Under the pieces are notes generated by a model. It worked only from the letters and a program-made list of their open reading frames with translations, was not told the origin of the DNA and searched no databases. From NCBI GenBank assembly GCA_964618785.1, contig CAZUCY010000001.1:62001-126000 (forward strand): DNA of 64,000 nucleotides. Reading direction: 5' to 3'. Below, one piece after another: positions 57,012 to 64,000 of this stretch; positions within the stretch are counted from its first letter, which is position 1; every line of letters begins with the position of its first letter. The position numbers were made by a program, and so were the translations under genes. Source of the stretch: FEN-1297 sp964618785. Its GTDB lineage: Bacteria > Bacteroidota > Ignavibacteria > Ignavibacteriales > Ignavibacteriaceae.

Positions 57012-59984
57012 ATGATTTTTCAAAATGAATCCAGGCATTTGAAAGCTCTGTTAAATTTCCAGGCATTTGTTTTTATTGTTGCCTTCTTTTTAATTACTCC
57101 ATTAGCAAATGCCCAATCAGGTGGAAATCTAAAAGGAAAAGTTTATGATAAAATAAGTGGTGACCCGCTGCCAAGTGCAAATGTTTATTTAGAAGGTAGT
57201 TTAATCGGTACTGCTTCAGATATCGAAGGAAATTATTTAATCAAGAACATTCCGGCTGGAAATCACAACATAGTTTTTTCTTATGTCGGTTACTCTAAGA
57301 AAATAATTAAAGTTTTAATATTGTCTAATAAAACAGACACTCTCAATGTCCCTTTAAATTGGAATAGCGACTCAACTATTAAAGAAGTAGTAGTAACAGG
57401 TCAGTTAGAGGGGCAGTCTCAGGCGATCAATCAACAGGTTAATTCGGATCAAATTGTTAATGTCGTCTCCGAACAAAAAATTCAGGAATTGCCGGATGCT
57501 AACGCTGCTGAATCCATAGGTAGACTTCCTGGAGTTGCTGTCCAACGCGAAGGAGGCGAAGCTGATAAATTAATGGTGCGTGGATTGGATCCAAGATTTA
57601 CAACAGTTACTTTAAACGGCATCCAGGTGCCTGGAACTGATTTTGATGACCGGAGCATTGATCTTAGTCTTATTTCTCAAAGCTCCTTATCTGGGATCGA
57701 ATTATATAAAGCGCTGACGCCTGATCAGGATGCAGATGCCATTGCCGGAACAGTAAATCTGATTACCGGTCAGGCAAGACCCGGTCAGAAAATCACAGTT
57801 TCTCTTTATGGAATTTATGGTGGAATAACGCAAAATCCTAAACAATATAGAGCAGCTCTTCAATATAGCGATAGATTCGTTGAAGATCGCTTGGGTGTTC
57901 AGGCTGAAGTTAATGGAGAAGATCGCGATCGCACCGGCTATCAATGGAATCAAAGCTGGAATATTCCTGCAAATAATTCTCAATATCAAATTAATTCACT
58001 GGTACCTCAACTTAATAATGAAACCAGAATAAGATATAATGCGTATTTAAATCTTGATTATAATACTAATGATGGAGGAAATATAAAGTTTCTTAACTCC
58101 TATGATAGAACAACCAGGGATATTTTTACAAGCAGCCGTGATTATAACACAGGGGCGATGTATGTTACTTATATAGGCGAGGCTCAGGATATTTATATTA
58201 CAACCTTTAACAATTCCCTTGTGGGAGAAAATTACCTCGGATTATTTAAAATTAATTGGGCATTATCTCAAGCGTTTACTTTAACTCAGAAACCATTTGA
58301 TCATTGGATGCGGTTTTATGAAAATGAAACTACTACTTCTGGAATGAAGATAATCACAAATCCTAATATTCTACAGGAACCCGGCGTAAATTTAATACCT
58401 TATGCATGGAATAATTTTGAGGTAGCGGATATGGACCGGTGTTATTTTTATCAGGAAGAGAGTAGTGAACGGAATTATGAAGCAAAGGCTGATGTTGAAT
58501 ACCCTCTCAATTTTAACAATCTTTTTGACGGGTTAATTAAGTTTGGTTATAAATTACGCGACAAGGTTCGGCATCGAAACGGAGATGAATCGATGACTGC
58601 TTATTGGTTGAAGGATTCTTATAGTGATGAGCTGGAGAACGGGCAGATTGTACCGAAAGATTGGGCGGATTCTGACTGGCCAAATGGATACACTGGAAGA
58701 TTAACAGACTATATGCAAGGACCTCCTTATAAAACTTTAAATATTGATAATAAGTATTTATTAAATCCTGTGTTGAGCGAGCAATTAGTGAGAGATTGGT
58801 ATTCATTCAATAAGAATGGTATTAGTCCTGATGGAACTACGCCTGAATATATACCTCAGCTAACCGCTCTTAATGATTTTTACAATGTTAATGAAAATAT
58901 TAATAGCGCATATCTGATGACAAAGATTAATTACACGAAACTAATCTCTTTGATTGCGGGTGTAAGATTTGAATATGAGAATAATTTTTATAATGCTTAT
59001 TATGTCCCTTATATTATTGGTGAATTTAACCAAACAACACCCGTTAAAATTGATACTACTACTCAGTTTAAGCAATTCAATTGGTTCCCTAATATTCATG
59101 TAAAAGTCCAACCGTGTGAATGGTGGAATATTATGTTGGCAGCCACAAAAACAATTGCGCGGCCTGATTTTTCAATGCGCTTGCCTTCTCTTACAGTTGA
59201 TAGTCCGGATCAGCAAATCTATGCTACCAATCCGAACCTGCAGCCGGCAATCTCGTGGAATTTCGATGCGAGTACTTCGCTCTATACTTCACAGTTTGGT
59301 TTATTTACTATCGATGGCTTTAGAAAAAATATTAGTAATATGTTCTATTGGTTGGATGGTATTACTCTTATGAATGCTCAACAAGCCAGGAATATGGGAT
59401 TACCCGTTGATAAATATGGCCCCTGGAATCAATATTTAGTGAATATGCCGTATAATACTCCGAATACCAAAGTCTGGGGCTTTGAACTTGATCTTCAAAC
59501 ACATCTTAGCTTTTTACCCGGTGTTTTACAAAATATTGTTATCAATGCAAACTACACAAGGACATGGTCAAATACGGAATATCCCCGGTTTACTTTAGTT
59601 CAATCTACTGGTTTCCCGCCTAAACCACCGACTCCGCTTTATTATTATACGCAGGACCCTTTGACGGGGCAAACCGATTATATCGAAAATTTTTCTGTCG
59701 GCTATGATTATAAAGGATTCTCCGGTCGTCTCTCTGCATATTTCCAGGGACCCTATCTTAATAGCATAAACAATTTACAATATCTGGATGTATATCAAAA
59801 AGCTTTCTCGCGGTGGGACCTTTCATTAAAGCAGAATATTAATGATAATTATCAGATTTACGTTAACGTGAATAATTTGTCTAATACAATCGAAGGCTCG
59901 TATGATGTGTATCGTAATTTGGATATGGGAGGATATTATTACGGTTTAAGTCTGGAACTGGGTATGAGATATACGTTTGATTAA
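57012..59984 (+). CDS. TonB-dependent receptor 2 (paralogue of receptor 1)
   Basis: A protein of 990 residues from the ATG at 57012 (AAGGAT about 12 bases upstream), which starts directly before the signal peptide ending NAQSGG. The ATG at 56934 would add 26 residues. Carboxypeptidase-like domain (NLKGKVYDKISGDPLPSANV), plug (QELPDANAAESIGRLPG, GEADKLMVRGLDPRF, DADAIAGTVNLITG) and a long barrel ending MRYTFD follow. The segment LEGQSQAINQQ...IVNVVS matches receptor 1 closely, while the barrel loops differ, suggesting a different or larger ligand. No STN or SusD partner is seen. The second beta-helix T9SS gene follows after about 170 bases. Confidence 0.9.
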   Translation: MIFQNESRHLKALLNFQAFVFIVAFFLITPLANAQSGGNLKGKVYDKISGDPLPSANVYLEGSLIGTASDIEGNYLIKNIPAGNHNIVFSYVGYSKKIIKVLILSNKTDTLNVPLNWNSDSTIKEVVVTGQLEGQSQAINQQVNSDQIVNVVSEQKIQELPDANAAESIGRLPGVAVQREGGEADKLMVRGLDPRFTTVTLNGIQVPGTDFDDRSIDLSLISQSSLSGIELYKALTPDQDADAIAGTVNLITGQARPGQKITVSLYGIYGGITQNPKQYRAALQYSDRFVEDRLGVQAEVNGEDRDRTGYQWNQSWNIPANNSQYQINSLVPQLNNETRIRYNAYLNLDYNTNDGGNIKFLNSYDRTTRDIFTSSRDYNTGAMYVTYIGEAQDIYITTFNNSLVGENYLGLFKINWALSQAFTLTQKPFDHWMRFYENETTTSGMKIITNPNILQEPGVNLIPYAWNNFEVADMDRCYFYQEESSERNYEAKADVEYPLNFNNLFDGLIKFGYKLRDKVRHRNGDESMTAYWLKDSYSDELENGQIVPKDWADSDWPNGYTGRLTDYMQGPPYKTLNIDNKYLLNPVLSEQLVRDWYSFNKNGISPDGTTPEYIPQLTALNDFYNVNENINSAYLMTKINYTKLISLIAGVRFEYENNFYNAYYVPYIIGEFNQTTPVKIDTTTQFKQFNWFPNIHVKVQPCEWWNIMLAATKTIARPDFSMRLPSLTVDSPDQQIYATNPNLQPAISWNFDASTSLYTSQFGLFTIDGFRKNISNMFYWLDGITLMNAQQARNMGLPVDKYGPWNQYLVNMPYNTPNTKVWGFELDLQTHLSFLPGVLQNIVINANYTRTWSNTEYPRFTLVQSTGFPPKPPTPLYYYTQDPLTGQTDYIENFSVGYDYKGFSGRLSAYFQGPYLNSINNLQYLDVYQKAFSRWDLSLKQNINDNYQIYVNVNNLSNTIEGSYDVYRNLDMGGYYYGLSLELGMRYTFD

Positions 59985-60152
59985 ATTGAATTATAAGTGA
60001 TGTAAACTAATTTAATAATTAACATTGTAATATTATTCGACAATAATAAATGGTTAGGAGGAAGAGAAAAAAGAAATAAAAGGTTTAGAATAATATAATA
60101 CCTGTCATGGTATATTAATTAACAACAATAAACAGTTAAAAGGAGCAGACAT

Positions 60153-61802
60153 ATGAAAAAGGTTACTTCCCTTTTTATTATTCTCATGGTCACATTTTTT
60201 TTAGGAAATGTTTCCATAATCAAGGCGCAAAGTGGTGGTTTAACTAGAACCCCCGCTGGAACAATTATTAATCCGGACTCTGGTTACGTAAATTTGATGA
60301 TAAATGGTGACACAACTACTACCGGCGTAACCGGCATTCGAAACGATTCAACATACATTTTCTTACGTGGTACAACTTATTATTGTAATGCCGCTATCCA
60401 AAACGTCGGATATACGCTTACATTAAAGGCACAGGATAGTACAGGTGAGAAGCCAATAATTGCTAACTGGCCTAGTACAAGTGGATCTCTTAGCCGGTTA
60501 ATTACTGCGCAATATGATTGTTATATCCACAATTTATTACTTGACGGAATGGGCCCCAATGCTACTACCGGTCTTCCGGATCCTTCTTATGCAATGAACG
60601 GACAGTTGGTTAATGCTAATGCTCCGGGTCATGTCTTTGTAGTCGATAGTTGTGTACTCATAAATTGTGAACAGGTTATTATTCGTTCCAATAGCGGCGC
60701 GAGTAAAGTTCAGGTTACTAACTCAATTATTGCCAATTCCGGTCAGCTTAGTGTAGATAATGTTGGTAATGGTAGAGTTATTGATGTTCGTAGTGGCTCC
60801 ACCGATACGGTAATTTTCAAAAATTGCACTATGGTAAACTTTTATGATCGTGTTTTCCGCCACTATGATGCTACCACAAATACTACGACCGATTGGATTT
60901 GGAATGTTGTCCTGGATCATAATACTATAGTTAATGTCGGAGGTGCATTTGGTTTCTTAATGCTTGGCGATATAAGTCAGCATGCCCAGGTAACTAATAA
61001 CTTATTCTATGATCCTATGGCTTTCGGTGAAGATACTCTTGATCATAGCAGGCAGGCAGAAGTTGCTTATTTTGGCGAACAGTACCCGGATGGCGACTGG
61101 AGATTGCCATTAATTGAGGATGAACCCAATACAAATCTTACACCAACTTTCACAATTAGTAATAACGTTATATTTTATGACACTGCGCTTGTGAATTTCT
61201 TTAATAGGAATAATATTTACCCTGCGCCTCCTTTAACTCAGCGTTTACAGGATACTCTTGGAGCTACTTTACCCGTTACTGTAAATAGTCTTACTTTGAA
61301 AAATATTCCGAATCTTTTTATGAATATTTTGAATTTCTATAGAGTAGTCGGATATGCCGGATCAACTTCGGATTCACTTGATATGGACAGACGTAGTCGT
61401 CAGTATTGGTTGGATTCTCTAGATTGTTCATACACAACTGCTAACCCTGCTTTTGTCGGTAGCGACGGATTCCCTGTAGGTTCTCTCATGTGGATGAGTA
61501 AAGTTACAGGTATTAAGAAAATGAATAATAACTTACCAAATAGTTTTTCATTGTCACAGAATTATCCGAATCCATTCAACCCTACAACAATGATACAATA
61601 CAGTATTCCTAAAAGTGGTTCGGTTACTCTTAAAGTATTTAATATGTTAGGCCAGGAAGTTGCTACTTTAGTTAACCAGCAGCAACAGGCAGGAAACTAT
61701 TCTATAAATTTCAATGCAAGCCGTTTAGCCTCAGGTGTTTATATGTATAGAATCCAATCCGGTAGTTTTACTTCAACAAAGAAGATGATGTTGGTTAAAT
61801 AG
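60153..61802 (+). CDS. Secreted beta-helix protein with T9SS sorting domain, receptor 2 partner
   Basis: A protein of 549 residues with a signal peptide (IIKAQSGG). The beta-helix repeats at about 100-330 match the protein at 13799 block by block. GRVIDVRSGSTDTVIFKNCT matches GRFIDARETVADTIVIQNCT, LDHNTIVNV matches FDHNTVYNI, and VTNNLF is shared. The C-terminal T9SS domain (NYPNPFNPT, LGQEVATLV, SGVYMYRI) is also similar. AAAGGAG precedes the start. A terminator follows the stop by about 50 bases. It is probably surface-attached and working with receptor 2; whether it binds or cleaves glycan is unknown. Confidence 0.82.
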   Translation: MKKVTSLFIILMVTFFLGNVSIIKAQSGGLTRTPAGTIINPDSGYVNLMINGDTTTTGVTGIRNDSTYIFLRGTTYYCNAAIQNVGYTLTLKAQDSTGEKPIIANWPSTSGSLSRLITAQYDCYIHNLLLDGMGPNATTGLPDPSYAMNGQLVNANAPGHVFVVDSCVLINCEQVIIRSNSGASKVQVTNSIIANSGQLSVDNVGNGRVIDVRSGSTDTVIFKNCTMVNFYDRVFRHYDATTNTTTDWIWNVVLDHNTIVNVGGAFGFLMLGDISQHAQVTNNLFYDPMAFGEDTLDHSRQAEVAYFGEQYPDGDWRLPLIEDEPNTNLTPTFTISNNVIFYDTALVNFFNRNNIYPAPPLTQRLQDTLGATLPVTVNSLTLKNIPNLFMNILNFYRVVGYAGSTSDSLDMDRRSRQYWLDSLDCSYTTANPAFVGSDGFPVGSLMWMSKVTGIKKMNNNLPNSFSLSQNYPNPFNPTTMIQYSIPKSGSVTLKVFNMLGQEVATLVNQQQQAGNYSINFNASRLASGVYMYRIQSGSFTSTKKMMLVK

Positions 61803-61850
61803 TATCAAAAGATACTTATGGAAGAGTAAAACAAATTTAGTAATCTTATT

Positions 61851-61894
61851 ATTTCCTCTCTTTGGTTTTGACCATTGAGAGGAAATTTTTTTTC
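61851..61894 (+). terminator. Strong rho-independent terminator after the receptor 2/beta-helix operon
   Basis: ATTTCCTCTC pairs perfectly with GAGAGGAAAT around a 16-base loop and is followed by a run of T. It closes the second receptor/beta-helix unit, as the hairpin at 15361 closes the first. Confidence 0.88.
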
Positions 61895-62030
61895 TAAGAT
61901 GTATTATTAAAACAATCCCATTTATTACATACATTATTAGTCGCAATTTATATATTTAAATGATATTGTTATATCTTAAAAAAAAAATGATTAATATTGC
62001 AGTAAGTTGATAAAAAATTTATAGGGAAAA

Positions 62031-63419
62031 ATGATGAGAAATATATATGCCGTATTATTTGTTGTTCTTATTTGTACAAGTATGTATGCCGGCGGGAAAG
62101 AATGGACAAATTTATTTAACGGCAAAAATCTTGACGGGTGGAAAGTATTAAACGGAACCGCTGAATTTAAAGCGGATAATGGACGTATAGTAGGAATTTT
62201 TAAACCCAATACTCGAAATACTTTTCTATCGACGACAAAGAACTATGAAAACTTTATTCTTGAACTGGATGTCAAAATGGATACGGCATTAAATTCCGGC
62301 GTCCAAATTAGGAGTAGCAGCCAGCCCGGTTATAGGAATGGAGTTGTCCATGGAGACCAGGTTGAAATAGACGGTTCTGCCCGTGCCTGGAGCGGCGGTA
62401 TTTATGATGAGCAGGGCAGAGGTTGGTTATATAATCTTGAATGTAATCCGGTAGGGAAGACTGCTTACAAAAACGGAGAGTGGAATAAATATTATATAGA
62501 GGCAATCGGAAATAATATTCGTGTCTGGGTAAATGGAATTCAAACAGCAGATCTTGTTGAAGATTCGGTCCTGACTGGATTTATTGCATTACAGATTCAT
62601 AGTATTAATGATAATGATTCTGCTGCTGAAAGAATTGTTCAATTTAAAAACATAAGGATAAAGACAACAAATCTTGAAAAAGAGAAGCTGCCTGAATTAA
62701 ATAAAATTCCGCAAATCAGTTATCTTAAAAATAAACTTACCGAAAGAGAAAAAAAACAAGGTTGGAAATTGCTATGGGATGGCAAAACATCAAATGGCTG
62801 GCGCGGTGCAAAGTTAAATCACTTTCCTGAAAAAGGATGGCACATTACTGACGGAATTCTTACTGTAGAAAAAAGTGAAGGATATGAATCCAGAAACGGC
62901 GGTGATATTGTAACTGTAAAGAAATATAAAAACTTTGAACTGGAAGTAGATTTTCTATATACTAAAGGCGCCAATAGCGGTATAAAGTATTTTGTCGATA
63001 CAGAGTTAAATGACGGACCAGGCTCCGCAATAGGTTGTGAATATCAAATTTTGGATGATGACGTTCATCCCGATGCAAAGCTTGGCGTAAACGGTAACAG
63101 AACATTGGCTTCGCTTTATGATCTAATCCCTGCTAATGCTCTTTTTTATGCCCCGCATGAATCTACGCCTAAACGCGTAAATAAGTATGGTTGGAATAGG
63201 GCTAAAATAATTGTTGATGGGAATCATGTCACTCATTATTTAAATGGAATTAAAGTAGTTGAATATATCCGCGGAACACAGATGTGGAAAGCTTTGGTTG
63301 CTTATAGCAAATACAAAATTTGGCAGAATTTTGGTGAACATGAGTACGGAAATATATTGTTGCAAGATCATGGTGATGAAGTGTCTTTTAAAAACGTAAA
63401 AATTCATGAGCTAAAATGA
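62031..63419 (+). CDS. Secreted protein with two DUF1080 (3-keto-disaccharide hydrolase-like) domains
   Basis: A protein of 462 residues with a signal peptide (MYAGGKE) and two copies of the DUF1080 jelly-roll domain. The first spans about 22-215 (WTNLFNGKNLDGWKVLNG, SGVQIRSS, VHGDQVEID) and the second about 240-460 (GWKLLWDGKTSNGWRG, NSGIKYFVD, GCEYQILDDD). DUF1080 proteins are concanavalin-like folds. Some hydrolyse 3-keto-glycosides and many are only known as glycan-locus proteins. Tandem copies are common in secreted versions. It starts 229 bases after the previous stop, behind a terminator, so it is a separate unit. A hairpin terminator of the repeated type follows closely. Confidence 0.82.
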   Translation: MMRNIYAVLFVVLICTSMYAGGKEWTNLFNGKNLDGWKVLNGTAEFKADNGRIVGIFKPNTRNTFLSTTKNYENFILELDVKMDTALNSGVQIRSSSQPGYRNGVVHGDQVEIDGSARAWSGGIYDEQGRGWLYNLECNPVGKTAYKNGEWNKYYIEAIGNNIRVWVNGIQTADLVEDSVLTGFIALQIHSINDNDSAAERIVQFKNIRIKTTNLEKEKLPELNKIPQISYLKNKLTEREKKQGWKLLWDGKTSNGWRGAKLNHFPEKGWHITDGILTVEKSEGYESRNGGDIVTVKKYKNFELEVDFLYTKGANSGIKYFVDTELNDGPGSAIGCEYQILDDDVHPDAKLGVNGNRTLASLYDLIPANALFYAPHESTPKRVNKYGWNRAKIIVDGNHVTHYLNGIKVVEYIRGTQMWKALVAYSKYKIWQNFGEHEYGNILLQDHGDEVSFKNVKIHELK

Positions 63420-63431
63420 AATTTAATTAAC

Positions 63432-63463
63432 CTCCGGGGTTTGGCTTCAACCTCGGTTTAATC
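63432..63463 (+). terminator. Hairpin terminator (repeat family) after the DUF1080 gene
   Basis: CCGGGGTT pairs with AACCTCGG around loop TGGCTTC, followed by TTTAATCTTT. It starts 13 bases after the stop codon and is nearly identical to the hairpin at 45243. Confidence 0.6.
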
Positions 63464-63525
63464 TTTCCGGGGTCGGATTCCCCGCCGCTTGCAGCGAATC
63501 CTGGCTCCGTATTTGTATTTCGATA

Positions 63526-63552
63526 CCCCGTCCGCTTCCGGCGGGGTTGTTT
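63526..63552 (+). terminator. Second hairpin, possible terminator
   Basis: CCCCGTC pairs with GGCGGGG around a 7-base loop, followed by TTGTTTATT. It is unusually GC-rich against the surroundings. Confidence 0.4.
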
Positions 63553-63656
63553 ATTCTCTCAGGTTACTGATTTAACTCGTACTTTTTTTATTAAAATTTT
63601 ATTCCTATGTAAAATCAGGAATAATTTTTTTTTCACTTGAAAAATTGGCAGGAAAC

Positions 63657-64000
63657 ATGAAAAAATCATTCTTTGTTCTTCTAATTTATTTAATTTGTTC
63701 ATTCTCAGTAAATGCACAAACCATCTGGCTGGATAAACTTGATCTTTCAGGCATGGTATCCGGCTGGGGTACAGCGCATGCAAATAAATCCGTTATGGGA
63801 AAAACTCTTAGTATAGCCGGACAAAAATTTGACCGCGGAGTTGGAACACACTCGGTAAGTACTTTCCTGTTAAATATAAACTGCAAAGGGAAACGATTTT
63901 TAGCCGCAGTAGGGGTGGATGATGAAACTTCGAATCAAGCTTCGCTTGAATTTATTGTGCTTGGAGATAAAAAAATATTATGGCAAAGCGGTATTATGAA
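63657..64000 (+). CDS. Secreted NPCBM-domain protein, 5' part only (runs off window)
   Basis: The frame opens with ATG at 63657 behind CAGGA (63649-63653) and stays open to the window end (114 codons). A signal peptide ends near FSVNAQT. The following WLDKLDLSGMVSGWG, GVGTHSVST and FLAAVGVDDE match the NPCBM/NEW2 domain, a putative carbohydrate-binding module usually found at the front of GH27 or GH36-like alpha-galactosidases, GH97 or other secreted glycosidases. The catalytic part lies beyond the window, so the activity is unknown. It probably belongs to the same glycan locus. Confidence 0.75.
   Translation, partial: MKKSFFVLLIYLICSFSVNAQTIWLDKLDLSGMVSGWGTAHANKSVMGKTLSIAGQKFDRGVGTHSVSTFLLNINCKGKRFLAAVGVDDETSNQASLEFIVLGDKKILWQSGIM

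Noticed and set aside
1..64000. Searched by eye for tRNA, rRNA, CRISPR repeats, insertion sequences and integrases.
   Set aside because: None seen; no transposase-like frame and no regularly spaced direct repeats apart from the 19-base tandem copy at 56224.

Overview
The window is AT-rich, carries no rRNA, tRNA, CRISPR array or intact mobile element, and reads as one large carbohydrate-utilisation locus. Three proteins end in the type IX secretion (T9SS) sorting signature NYPNPFNPS...LGQ.VATLV...SGVY.YRI. Hybrid two-component regulators, large TonB-dependent receptors and TAnnTTTG-like -7 promoter boxes are also present. Together these point to the Bacteroidota/Ignavibacteriota lineage, most likely an Ignavibacteria-type organism (inference). 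Good Shine-Dalgarno sequences occur before many genes and decide several starts.

Layout. Positions 1-3002 hold a cytoplasmic sugar-handling group: a PfkB kinase tail, a D-lyxose/mannose-type isomerase, a ROK kinase and a SIS-domain protein. A secreted GH38 enzyme follows. Positions 6.5-15.4 kb carry the first hybrid regulator, the first TonB receptor and a secreted beta-helix T9SS protein, closed by a strong terminator. Positions 15.9-27 kb carry a GH92 mannosidase, a metallophosphoesterase, a GH28 relic, a GH127 enzyme, a HAD-like protein with altered catalytic residues, and a GH2 enzyme. Positions 27-45 kb carry an uncharacterised minus-strand protein, the second hybrid regulator, a toroid glycosidase, a GH92, a minus-strand GH78 and another GH92. 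Positions 45-56 kb carry a T9SS beta-propeller, a fourth GH92, a GH36, an uncharacterised toroid protein and a GH28. Positions 57-64 kb carry the second TonB receptor/beta-helix pair, a tandem DUF1080 protein and the start of an NPCBM protein.

How it may work (inference). Four different GH92 enzymes plus GH38 suggest a mannose-rich, branched substrate also bearing galactose, rhamnose, arabinofuranose and galacturonate, such as a glycoprotein glycan, complex heteromannan or gum. Released mannose could be isomerised to fructose by the D-lyxose isomerase family enzyme and phosphorylated by the PfkB or ROK kinase. No SusD-like lipoprotein is seen. Each TonB receptor, whose plug resembles the Xanthomonas/Caulobacter type, is instead followed by a T9SS-exported beta-helix protein, and the two pairs are paralogous.

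The most striking non-coding signal is a roughly 32-base element lying 57-59 bases upstream of a -7-like box at six loci (a weaker seventh precedes GH78). It links both receptors and several enzyme operons into what looks like one regulon, plausibly controlled by the two hybrid regulators. Gene relics (a GH92 5' end at 6.5 kb and a GH28 5' end at 19.7 kb) show recent remodelling.
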